Assembly (NCBI GenBank): GCA_028818795.1
Contig: JAPPND010000051.1
Location: 1 to 45,603, forward strand
Length of the DNA: 45,603 nt
Direction of reading: 5' to 3'
Source: Gammaproteobacteria bacterium
GTDB lineage: Bacteria > Pseudomonadota > Gammaproteobacteria > Pseudomonadales > Azotimanducaceae
In this document: one piece after another, positions 1-8,400 of the stretch
Layout: every line of letters begins with the position of its first letter
How positions within the stretch are numbered: position 1 is the stretch's first letter
Notes under the pieces: generated by a model
Seen by the model: the letters and a program-made list of their open reading frames with translations, nothing else
The model's database searches: none
What the model was told of the DNA's origin: nothing
Translations under genes and position numbers: made by a program

Positions 1-129
1 AGCCGCGAACACGTCGCCTACAACCTGATCGACCTCGACACGAAGCCGAGCGAGGCGCTGCTCGGGCGCATCGCGGGTATCGACGAAGTGATGAGCGTAC
101 GGCTGTTCGACCCGCTGGAGGGCTCGTAG
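1..129 (+). CDS. serA: D-3-phosphoglycerate dehydrogenase, C-terminal end (partial)
   Basis: Only the last 42 codons are in the window, read in frame 1 and ending at a TAG at 127-129. The peptide contains NLIDLDTKPSEALLGRI and a closing IDEVMSVRLF, which match the C-terminal ACT domain of bacterial SerA, the regulatory serine-binding domain of the first enzyme of serine synthesis. The catalytic and NAD-binding domains would lie to the left of the window. The gene converges with mnmC across an intergenic stretch that holds several short hairpins. The family call rests on a short tail, so another ACT-ended dehydrogenase is possible but less likely. Confidence 0.75.
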   Translation, partial: SREHVAYNLIDLDTKPSEALLGRIAGIDEVMSVRLFDPLEGS

Positions 130-205
130 GCCGCCCCTGACGCGCCCGCATCGAGATGCGCGGTTCGTTGTCCGCGGGACTACGGGCGCTCGCCAGGAAC
201 AAACG

Positions 206-253
206 TGTAGGGGCGACCCTTGTGGTCGCCCGCTAGACCCTTGTAGTCGCCCG
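206..253 (+). repeat. GTAG-hairpin repeat (one full copy plus a partial copy)
   Basis: The full copy has an 8-base stem GGGCGACC at 211-218, loop CTTGT at 219-223 and the complementary stem GGTCGCCC at 224-231. It is preceded by GTGTAG. A partial second copy (GACCCTTGTAGTCGCCCG) lies at 236-253 with a decayed left arm. It sits about 80 bases beyond the serA stop, in the gap between the convergent genes serA and mnmC. There is no T-tract typical of an intrinsic terminator. Related copies occur at 275-296, 18275-18334, 27706-27796, 32252-32281 and probably 32841-32868. Confidence 0.8.
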
Positions 254-274
254 CGCCAAATGCCAGGCTGCAAC

Positions 275-296
275 TGGACAAGCCCGCCCCCTACGG
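275..296 (-). repeat. GTAG-hairpin repeat, decayed copy at the mnmC stop
   Basis: The plus strand reads GGACAAGCCCGCCCCCTACG, close to the tandem copies at 18275-18334. The ACAAG loop is kept but the left arm is short. The CTA at 291-293 is the complement of the mnmC TAG stop codon, so the end of the repeat supplies the termination codon of that gene. Confidence 0.6.
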
Positions 297-2021
297 CGTC
301 TTGAACGGGTTCGGTCGGCGTTCCTGGCGCTCGCGGAACCGGCCCGGACGAACCAGTTCGAGTAGATCGATCGTCACCGGGGTCACCTCGCCGGCGATGG
401 CGCTGGCGACGATCTCCGCGCCGAGAATCGCCGTGGTCGTGCCGTGCGAGCCGTGGCCGAGATTGAACCAGGATCCTCCGTCCAGACCGATCACCGGCAA
501 GCGGTCCGATGTGACGGCGCGGATGCCCCGGAAACGCTCGATCGACCTGCCTGGGGCGCTGCCGAACACGCGTTGGAGGCGCTGGGCGTTTGCCGACGTT
601 GCGTCCCGCGTCGTCCAGGGCCGGTACTCGTATGTCGCGCCGGCCCATACGCTCCCTGCGGCGGGCACGATGGTGCCGTCGCCGACGATCGGCAATAGGG
701 GCGGATAGGTGCATCCGAAACGGTCCATCTGGCCGGCGAGCCCCGTCACCTCCAGGGTGTCGAAACCGTCGATGTTGAAGCCGGTGGCCCTAACGACGGA
801 CAGTGGGTGCTCCGGGCTTGCCGCGGTGATTTCGATTCCGCGGTGATGGCACAACGCCTCCGACAAGCGACGAACGTCGACGGTCAGGCCGTCGGGGAAG
901 AACAGTACGGGCTCGCGAATCACCCGCCCGGCGCGGTCCGATGCGGCGCCGGGATCGAGGTATTCGGCGATGGCGGGTGGCGTCACCTGGGCGATTCGTC
1001 CCAGCTTGTCCGGGTCGTTGTCGGGTCCGGGCAACTGCAGGGCGCCGCTCGTCCTTACGCCGGGCAACCCGCGGCAGCGTTGTGCCGCGAATCCGAATGC
1101 GTGTATGCGGAAACTCGCGAGCGTAGAAGCCACGTGCGACAGGCGCGGACGCAATACCGCCGCCGGAATGCCCGAAGCGCCTGCGGCGATGCCTTCACCG
1201 TCGTCGGCGATTGCGGCTGCGATGCCTTTGTCGGCGAGTGCGCGCGCCGTTGCGGTGCCGGCGAGGCCGGCGCCGAGGACGACCGCGCCGGTTGGCGGGA
1301 CGAAGTCACGGCCCCTGCCGGCGAAAACCCCGGCGGTGGTGTGCCGCTTGTGTGGCCGCTGGTCGACGCGGTGGACTTCGAAACCCGAACTTGCCAGGTC
1401 CCGCCGGACGTCGCCGGCGGCGGTGAACGTCGTGACACTCGCCCGGCGTGCCGACAGCCGGGCCATGGCTCCGAACAGTTCGCGTCGCCACATCGCGGCG
1501 TTCCTGCGCGGGGCGAAACCGTCCAGGAGCCACGCATCGACGCCGCGGCGTTGTTGCCCCGCCAGCTCTGCCAACGCATCGCGGACGTCGCCGAAGTAGA
1601 CCGACAGCTGGATGCGGCCCTCGTCGAACAGCCGACGGTGCCAGCCCGGGACGAGCGGCGGGTAGTGTGCGACGAGATCCCGCGCCAAGGGGAATGCCGT
1701 CGTCCAGGGAGCGAGCGACCGGGCCACGTCGTCGACCGTTAGCGGATAGCGTTCCACCGAAATGAAATGCAGGCGGCTTCGGGCGAGGCGCGCGGCCACG
1801 ACGAAGTTGAGGCCGGTCCCGAAGCCGAGTTCGCCAACCGTGAACCTCCCCGCCGGGTCCGCCGTGCGCGATTCGAATGCGGCCGGCGCTAGGAATACGC
1901 GCACCACCTCGGCAGGACCGTCGGCGTCGTAGTAGACGTCGCCAAAGGCGCGCGAGACCGGCCGCTCGCCATCGAAGTCGACGCGGGCGGGCGCTAGGGG
2001 TTGCGCGTTTGGTGCGGACAT
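291..2021 (-). CDS. mnmC: Bifunctional tRNA mnm5s2U biosynthesis protein MnmC
   Basis: The 576-residue protein has the two MnmC domains. Residues about 1-240 form the methyltransferase part, with the SAM-binding motif GELGFGTGLNFV and the motif DAWLLDGFAPRRNAAMW. From about residue 245 an FAD-dependent oxidoreductase part begins with VVLGAGLAGTATARALA and ends in an oxidase-like GHGSHGTTTA region. The oxidase part converts cmnm5s2U34 to nm5s2U34 and the methyltransferase part makes mnm5s2U34 at the tRNA wobble position. It is about 90 residues shorter than the E. coli protein, but both cofactor motifs are present. The start is an ATG at 2021. It is divergent from rfbA with only 74 bases between, so the two promoters must lie close together. 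The TAG stop falls in a hairpin repeat. Confidence 0.93.
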   Translation of the reverse strand: MSAPNAQPLAPARVDFDGERPVSRAFGDVYYDADGPAEVVRVFLAPAAFESRTADPAGRFTVGELGFGTGLNFVVAARLARSRLHFISVERYPLTVDDVARSLAPWTTAFPLARDLVAHYPPLVPGWHRRLFDEGRIQLSVYFGDVRDALAELAGQQRRGVDAWLLDGFAPRRNAAMWRRELFGAMARLSARRASVTTFTAAGDVRRDLASSGFEVHRVDQRPHKRHTTAGVFAGRGRDFVPPTGAVVLGAGLAGTATARALADKGIAAAIADDGEGIAAGASGIPAAVLRPRLSHVASTLASFRIHAFGFAAQRCRGLPGVRTSGALQLPGPDNDPDKLGRIAQVTPPAIAEYLDPGAASDRAGRVIREPVLFFPDGLTVDVRRLSEALCHHRGIEITAASPEHPLSVVRATGFNIDGFDTLEVTGLAGQMDRFGCTYPPLLPIVGDGTIVPAAGSVWAGATYEYRPWTTRDATSANAQRLQRVFGSAPGRSIERFRGIRAVTSDRLPVIGLDGGSWFNLGHGSHGTTTAILGAEIVASAIAGEVTPVTIDLLELVRPGRFRERQERRPNPFKTP

Positions 2022-2095
2022 GGATGCGGAAGCGTTGGCTTGGCGTTCGCCGCGGCATCGTCGGGTTCACCGGATGGGCTAGTATTGTCGCCGAC

Positions 2096-2983
2096 ATGAA
2101 CGCCCCTGCAACCAAAGGCATCGTCCTCGCCGGCGGTCGCAATCTCAGGCTTCACCCCATCACGCTTGCCGTCTGCAAGCAGCTTCTGCCGATCTACGAC
2201 AAACCGATGGTCTACTATCCGCTGACCACCCTCATGCTCGGCGGCATACGGGACATCCTCATCGTGTCCACGCCGAAGGACACGCCACGGCTTCTTGATC
2301 TGCTCGGCGACGGTTCGCAATGGGGAATGCGACTGTCCTACGCCGTGCAGGATGAACCGCACGGCACGGCGCACGCCTTCATCGTCGGTCGCGACTTCAT
2401 TGGCGGCGACGCCGTGGCGCTGATTCTCGGCGACAACATCTTCTTCGGCAGCGAACTGTCCCGCCTGTCCCAGCAGGCCATCCGCGACAACCGCGGCGCG
2501 ACCCTGTTCACCTATCCCGTCAAGGATCCCCGGCAGTTCGGCGTTCTCGAAGTCGACACGGCAGGGCGACCGGTGAGTCTCGAGGAGAAACCTGCCAGGG
2601 CGAAGTCGAATCTGGCCGTCACCGGCCTCTACGTCTACGACAACGAGGTGGTCGCCGTCGCCGAGTCCTTGCACCCGTCGCCGCGCGGCGAACTCGAGAT
2701 CACCGACTTGAACCGGGTCTACCTGGATCGCGGTCGGCTCGATGTCGTGCAATTCGGTCGCGGAATGGCGTGGCTGGATACGGGGACGCCGGAATCGCTC
2801 TTGGAGGCGAGCCTGTTTGTACAGACCATCGAACGCCGGCAGGGATTCAAGATCGCCTGCCCCGAGGAGGTGGCCTGGCGGATGGGCTGGATATCGGCTG
2901 CCGATCTGATCGCGCTGGCGGACGCGCTGGCGCCGAGGGACTACGGCAACTACCTTCGGGAACTCGCGATGGCCGAACGCTAG
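2096..2983 (+). CDS. rfbA: Glucose-1-phosphate thymidylyltransferase with an altered nucleotide loop
   Basis: The 295-residue protein aligns along its length with RmlA/RfbA, which makes dTDP-glucose from glucose-1-phosphate and dTTP, the first step to dTDP-rhamnose. Family landmarks seen are KQLLPIYDKPMVYYPL, LGDNIFFGS (metal-binding Asp), VSLEEKP, SNLAVTGLYVYD, RGELEITDLN and WLDTGT. The ATG at 2096 was chosen because it starts the alignable region; the open frame extends further upstream without similarity. Odd feature: the usual GGSGTRL nucleotide-binding loop reads GGRNLRL, so Ser, Gly and Thr are replaced although the Arg is kept. The usual GLAQAF reads GTAHAF. It leads the rfbA-rfbC-rfbD run; rfbB is elsewhere. 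The family is certain; nucleotide preference is open. Confidence 0.92.
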   Translation: MNAPATKGIVLAGGRNLRLHPITLAVCKQLLPIYDKPMVYYPLTTLMLGGIRDILIVSTPKDTPRLLDLLGDGSQWGMRLSYAVQDEPHGTAHAFIVGRDFIGGDAVALILGDNIFFGSELSRLSQQAIRDNRGATLFTYPVKDPRQFGVLEVDTAGRPVSLEEKPARAKSNLAVTGLYVYDNEVVAVAESLHPSPRGELEITDLNRVYLDRGRLDVVQFGRGMAWLDTGTPESLLEASLFVQTIERRQGFKIACPEEVAWRMGWISAADLIALADALAPRDYGNYLRELAMAER

Positions 2984-3077
2984 CGGCGGCACCTTGCCGG
3001 ACGAGTGATGACGACAATACGGCATCGAAACTTGACTCGAGTGGGAGCGTTTTGCCGCGGAAATCGGGATAGAAGCC

Positions 3078-3620
3078 GTGCGCGTTGAAGAGACGATTCT
3101 GCCCGGGGTGGTCGTCGTTCGTCCGGACGTGTTCGAAGACGACCGCGGGTTCCTGCTCGAGACGTACAGCCAGGCGCGCTATCGCGAATTCCGCGCGCTT
3201 GGCTGCGACTTCGTCCAGGACAATCATTCCCGGTCGTGGCGCGGGGTGTTGCGGGGCCTGCACTTCCAGGAGCGCGAACCCCAGGGCAAGCTCGTCCGGG
3301 TATCCCGGGGCCGCGCATTCGACGTGGCCGTCGACATCCGCCCGGCATCGTCGACTTTCCGCCAGCACGTTGGCGTCATCCTCGACGACGCGGACCACGC
3401 CCAGTTGTTCATTCCACCGGGCTACGCGCACGGATTCTGCGTGCTCTCCGAAGTCGCGGACTTCGAGTACAAGTGCACGGCCCACTACCGCGGCGACGAC
3501 TCCCGCGGCGTCCTCTGGAACGACCCGTCCCTCGCCATCCCCTGGCCGGTGGCCGACCCGATCGTTTCCGCCGCCGATTCGAACAACCCGACACTGGACG
3601 AGTACCTGCTAGCACGATGA
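3078..3620 (+). CDS. rfbC: dTDP-4-dehydrorhamnose 3,5-epimerase
   Basis: The 180-residue protein is the usual length for RmlC, a cupin that epimerises dTDP-4-keto-6-deoxyglucose at C3 and C5. The catalytic His lies in VLRGLHFQ, the conserved Lys in QGKLVRV, and the later cupin strands carry QLFIPPGYAHGF, FEYKCTAHY and NDPSLAIPWP. All expected active-site positions are present, unlike in the neighbouring rfbA. The start is GTG at 3078, preceded by GGGATAGAA, and 94 bases separate it from rfbA. Its TGA stop overlaps the ATG of rfbD, which suggests translational coupling. Confidence 0.95.
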   Translation: MRVEETILPGVVVVRPDVFEDDRGFLLETYSQARYREFRALGCDFVQDNHSRSWRGVLRGLHFQEREPQGKLVRVSRGRAFDVAVDIRPASSTFRQHVGVILDDADHAQLFIPPGYAHGFCVLSEVADFEYKCTAHYRGDDSRGVLWNDPSLAIPWPVADPIVSAADSNNPTLDEYLLAR

Positions 3621-4522
3621 AGATCCTGGTCACCGGCGCCGACGGGCAGGTAGGCACCGAAATGGTCCGCTTGGCCGACGCCGAGTTTCGGGTCGTGGGG
3701 CTCACCCGAGGCGATCTGGACATAGCGGAACGAGACGCGATCACTAGGTGTTTGGACGACCACGAACCCGACTTGCTGGTCAACTGCGCCGCCTACACCG
3801 CCGTGGATCAGGCCGAGGACGAGCCCGATCTCGCATACCGGGTGAACGCCGATGCCGTGGGGTGGCTCGGCGAGGCGTGCGATTCCCGAGGCGTGGGCGT
3901 GATCCACTTTTCCACGGACTACGTCTTCGATGGCACCAAGCACGAAGCCTATGTCGAGGACGATATTCCCAACCCCCTCAACGTCTACGGCGCTTCCAAG
4001 CTCGAGGGGGAAGACCGGCTGCGTGCGGCCACGGACCGGCACCTGATCCTGCGTGTCAGTTGGGTGTTCGGGCGGATTGGCCGCAGCTTCGTGGATACGA
4101 TCCTGCGGCTTGCCCGGGAGCGCACCGAACTGAGGGTGGTGGACGATCAGGTCGGCGCGCCGTCACCGGCGGACGCTATCGCGGCGACGGTGCGCTCGAT
4201 CGCCGAGCGCCGGGAGGATCTCGAGGATGCCTGGGGTACCTACCACTTCTCGACGGTGCCCGCCGTATCCTGGTGCGGGTTTGCACGCGAGATCGTTGTG
4301 ATGGCGATGGACGCGGGAATCTTGGCAGCACTGCCGCGTGTGCGCGGCATCGCCACGAACGAGTGGCCATCGAAAGCGCCACGGCCGCCCAGTTCGCGCC
4401 TATGTGCCGCCAAGCTACGCACCTTCCTGGGCGTTGCACCCCCAGTCTGGCGAGCGAGCCTGGAGCAATACCTCGGCGGCGGAGCCAAGGCCTCGCCAAT
4501 CCAGGTTGCGAACCTCGGGTAG
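3617..4522 (+). CDS. rfbD: dTDP-4-dehydrorhamnose reductase
   Basis: The 301-residue protein is an extended short-chain dehydrogenase of the RmlD type, which reduces dTDP-4-keto-rhamnose to dTDP-L-rhamnose with NAD(P)H. The N-terminal cofactor motif is VTGADGQVGTEM. STDYVFDGT and the catalytic YGASK follow, then the substrate region with DDQVGAPSP and a C-terminal RPPSSRL. The ATG at 3617 overlaps the rfbC stop in an ATGA arrangement, which fixes the start. It converges with the methyltransferase that ends at 4524, leaving one base between the two stops. The product dTDP-rhamnose is the likely donor for the glycosyltransferases downstream. Confidence 0.95.
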   Translation: MKILVTGADGQVGTEMVRLADAEFRVVGLTRGDLDIAERDAITRCLDDHEPDLLVNCAAYTAVDQAEDEPDLAYRVNADAVGWLGEACDSRGVGVIHFSTDYVFDGTKHEAYVEDDIPNPLNVYGASKLEGEDRLRAATDRHLILRVSWVFGRIGRSFVDTILRLARERTELRVVDDQVGAPSPADAIAATVRSIAERREDLEDAWGTYHFSTVPAVSWCGFAREIVVMAMDAGILAALPRVRGIATNEWPSKAPRPPSSRLCAAKLRTFLGVAPPVWRASLEQYLGGGAKASPIQVANLG

Positions 4523-4523
4523 G

Positions 4524-5264
4524 TCACGCCGCCGGAAGCGTGCCGCTGATGACCCGGCACCCTCGGTGTACCCCAACGACGTCGTTCCAATAAGGAACGT
4601 CGCGCAGTCGAACCAAGCAGACAACCTCGCGATGAAGTGGCGGGTCGAAACCCACCGTAGGTTTGGGCGGGTGTTCCCGTGGATCGTATTGATGCTGGTC
4701 AATCGGCGAGTCGAGCGGATGTATGGAGTCGTCCAGGGAATCGTTCACCGGCGTTCTCCCCAGGATCAGGAAGTCCTCTAGTTGCAGGCGCCGCAAAACC
4801 GCCCGAAGCAGTGAAGTGGTTACGTGGCACGTGTGTCCGTGCCAGTCCGACCAGTAGAACTTGAGGCCGTGACGCCGCAGATACGCATCCGAGTCGAAGT
4901 ACGGTCCCCGGATGTAGATGAAGTCGGTCGCCACGGTCTTGGCGCAGTGAACTGCCTTGTACACCTTGTGCAGGGGCAAGTGTTCGAGAACGTGGTTCAT
5001 GACCGCGAACCGCACCGATTTCGCGGGAAAAGTCATCTCGGTGATGTCGCCGAGGAGGCAGTCGTAACCGCGTCGGCGCAGGTGTTCGATGTTGGCGGGG
5101 TTGATGTCGACGCCCAGCCCGCGTTTGCCACCTAGTTGATTTTTCGCAAAGTCGATCGACCCGCCCTTGGATGAGCCGATATCGAGAAAGTCGTAGTCGC
5201 CGAGCGATGACTCGGTCGGTTCGGTCACCGCCATGCCGCGTCCGCGTTTGGATCGCGCGAACAA
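4524..5264 (-). CDS. SAM-dependent methyltransferase, class I
   Basis: The 246-residue protein has a Rossmann methyltransferase core. Motif I is YDFLDIGSSKGGS near residue 24, the acidic loop is GLGVDINPANIEHL, motif II region is CLLGDITEMTF and the post-motif is VMNHVLEHLP. This is the type 11 pattern. The substrate cannot be read from the sequence. Its place between rhamnose genes and a large glycosyltransferase suggests sugar or glycan-end methylation. The start could be the first codon at 5264 or the ATG at 5234 just before similarity begins; the later one is plausible because the first ten residues are basic and unalike. About 190 bases separate it from the divergent large gene. Confidence 0.75.
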   Translation of the reverse strand: MFARSKRGRGMAVTEPTESSLGDYDFLDIGSSKGGSIDFAKNQLGGKRGLGVDINPANIEHLRRRGYDCLLGDITEMTFPAKSVRFAVMNHVLEHLPLHKVYKAVHCAKTVATDFIYIRGPYFDSDAYLRRHGLKFYWSDWHGHTCHVTTSLLRAVLRRLQLEDFLILGRTPVNDSLDDSIHPLDSPIDQHQYDPREHPPKPTVGFDPPLHREVVCLVRLRDVPYWNDVVGVHRGCRVISGTLPAA

Positions 5265-5455
5265 CGCCCGTATCCCAACCGTTTCCTATCGTTGTGGGCG
5301 TGGTGTGCTACGAGCGGGCTGAAAGTCAACGGTCCGTGACCCCGTGATAGTCTTGCCGAATCGGACGGTCTCAGCAGCGCTCTGACATCGACGACACCGC
5401 TTGAGATTGGATCACCTCGCGATAGACGGGTCAACCTGGCCTAGGAAGTCGAGAC

Positions 5456-8400
5456 ATGCAGATATTCGTACTGGGAATGCATCGGTCCGGTACGTCCGCC
5501 GTCGCTCGGATCCTGAACCTGATGGGAGTGTACTTCGGCGGGGAGCACGTCGGTACCGGGCGTAGCGAACAAAACGTAAAGGGTTTCTGGGAGCGTCGCG
5601 ATGTACGCGATCTGAACGACGATATGTTGTTCGATTCGTCGTGCGACTGGGACTGTGTCGCAGACTTCGATCTTGACGCGCTCTCGGCCGAGACCCGGTC
5701 GACGCACGTCGACGCGGCCGCTGACATCGTATTGAACATGGATGCCCATCGGCCCTGGTTCATCAAGGAACCCCGGCTATGTCTTCTATTCCCAATTTGG
5801 CGGCAAGTGCTCGAGAGTCCGTTCTGCATTCACGTGCTACGCAATCCCCTCGAGGTCGCCCACTCGCTACGGACGCGCAACGGGATTCCGATAGGGACGG
5901 GGTTGGCACTTTGGGAAACCTACAATCTGCATATGCTCAATGCCTCGGCGGGGCTTCCACGCGTTTTCGTCCACTACGAGGATCTGATGAAGAACGCCTC
6001 CGTTGTCGTCGAGCAGCTTCACTCCGTGCTCCTCGAACAGGGCGGCTACGGCCTGCGCATTCCTTCTGCCGATGAGCTGAGCCGGTTCCTGGATGATGGG
6101 CTCTATCGGCACCGCAAGTCGGAACGATCACTCCGGTCGGTCGCCACCGCGCATCAGTTGAAACTCTACGATGGTTTTCGCGGCGATCCGGACACGTTGC
6201 AGGACTCGCTGCCGGACCTGTCTCGTTCCGCGATAGACAAGCTGAGACGTTACGAAAAGACAATCGATGTCGAAGATCGCATCGCGCGTGCGCGTCTTGC
6301 GCGCCAACGGCGCGTGCCGGAAGGAGAAGCAACACGGCTCAAGCTGAGAGACTTGGAGCTCGAACATGCCCGTTCGTCGTTGGCGGAAGTGTCGGAGAGA
6401 CTAGCTGCTGCCGAGCAGGAAACGAGACAGCTACGACGCGCGGAGATCGAGGCTAGGTCAGCGATTACCCGAAGCGTGCAGCAAGCCGAACATCTGGCGT
6501 CGGAACTCGATAACGCACGCAAGACAGCGACGAGCCTGGAGGACGAGCGATCGACACTACGTAGCACCAACTTCGACTTGGAAAAGGATCGGGCAGTGCT
6601 GCAGGAGGCCAAGGCGAATCTCGAAGAGAACGCCTCCAGTCTTAGGCACGAGCTCTCGGTCCTCGGGCGAGCGAAAGCGCAGTTGGAAGCTGCGCAGGTC
6701 GATGCAAAAGAAATGAATGCGGCATTGCGCGAGGATCTGGCCGCGCGGGCACGCGACTCGGAGGCACTAGCGGATGCCAACGCGGCGTTGCGCGAGGACC
6801 TGGCCGCGCGGGCGCGCGATTCGGAGGCCTTGGCGGATGCCAACGCGGCGTTGCGCGAGGACCTGGCCGCGCGGGCTAGCGACTCGGATGCCCTAGCGGC
6901 CGCGAACGCGGCGTTGCGCGAAGATCTGGCCGCGCGGGCACGCGATTCGGAGGCCTTGGCGAATGCCCACGCGGGGCTATGCGAGGACCTGGCTTCCAGG
7001 AGACGAGAGTGTGATGCCCTGTCCGATGCCATTGCGACCCTGCGCGAAGACCTGGAGGCGCAGATCCGGGCCTCGGAGGGTCTGGAACGCGCCAACGCCG
7101 TGCTTCAAGAAGAAAGTGAACAATTGACACGGGAGAGGGATCTGCTAGAGCGTTCAAGTGCCGAGTTGGAGTTGGCACGATCATCCCTTGAGCAATCCAA
7201 TGCTGCCCTGAACCGGGAGACCGACGATCTGCGGTTGGAGCGCACGCTTCTTGAGAACGCCAATGCGCAGCTCGAAGAGAAGGGCGCAAGCATCGAACAA
7301 GCCCGTGTCAGCGCCGAGAAGGATCATGCGGCGCTTGCGGCGAAGCTGCATCGCGCGTCGGAGGAAGTTGCCGGTCGGCAATCGTTGGTACGCGATTTGG
7401 CTGCTCGCTGGGACCGCGAACTGAGCGATCGGAAGGACCAGGCGTCGGCACTCTCGCTCTTGGCATCAGCAATGCATTCGGACATCGCCGGTTTGCTCAA
7501 CTCGCGCCGATGGCGGCTAGGCCGGGCGATCGTCTCCGCGCTTTGCGTGCTGTCATTCCGCAGGGTGCCGAATGACTTGGGCGAACAGCTGCGCCTGGAA
7601 AGCGCGCGCTTCCGAGCCAAGGAACAGCTCATCGGTGAATTCGCCACGTCGCGCGACGATATTCCGAGCAAGCTTGCCGAACTGGCGCCGACGACGGCGA
7701 CATCCGTTGACGAAGTGCTCGACCGCCCGGCGCGCCGCCCTGCGGAGATGACGGTGCGGTTGCTCGAAAGGGCGCTGGAACTGAAACGGCGAGCGCAGCA
7801 GGTCGACGAGCTGTCGGCACACGTCGATTCGCTGGTGACGATATTCGAAGGAATCATGGGCTCATGGCGATGGCGATTGGGGAACTGCGTAGTCTCGGCG
7901 GCGCGGCGGCTCGTGCGTGGCAAGGTGCCGGCGACCGCGGCCGACTCGGCTGCCGCGCTGGTTGCACGATACCGTTCGGGTTCGTACGCAGACGTGGCAA
8001 CATGTCCCGTCATTCCAATGCCGGATGATCCGAAGGAGGCACCGAGCGGCGACCTTGCCGGGCGCGTTTCGTCGAAAACGCAAACAATCCGTGCGGGCAC
8101 TTCCGATCGTCGCCGCGCGGTTCGCCCGAGCCTGCCGGCTAGGCGTGTCGACATTGTGGTCTGTGTTCACAATGCGTTGGAGGACGTGAGGCGGTGCCTG
8201 GAATCGGTGCTGTCGCGTACGGCGATCGATTTCGCCTTGATCGTAGTCAACGACGGTTCCGGTCCCGAGACCACGAAGTGGCTTCGCGACACCGCGGGGC
8301 GCCACTCGGTCATCGAGTTGATCGAGACCGATGGACCGTTGGGCTATACACGAGCGGCGAACCGGGGGTTGAGAGCTACTACGGCGCCCTACGTGGCCTT

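Noticed and set aside
211-231. The hairpin repeats as ordinary Rho-independent terminators
   Set aside because: The stems are strong and sit at gene ends, but none is followed by a T-run on either strand, and the conserved loop and GTAG end are not needed for termination. A termination role remains possible but is not shown.
301-1742. Several plus-strand frames opposite mnmC
   Set aside because: All are Arg/Ala/Pro-rich and overlap the full MnmC similarity on the minus strand.
6716-7093. Regular 63-bp repeats as a CRISPR array
   Set aside because: The units are contiguous with no unique spacers, are in frame, and encode heptads inside a coiled coil.
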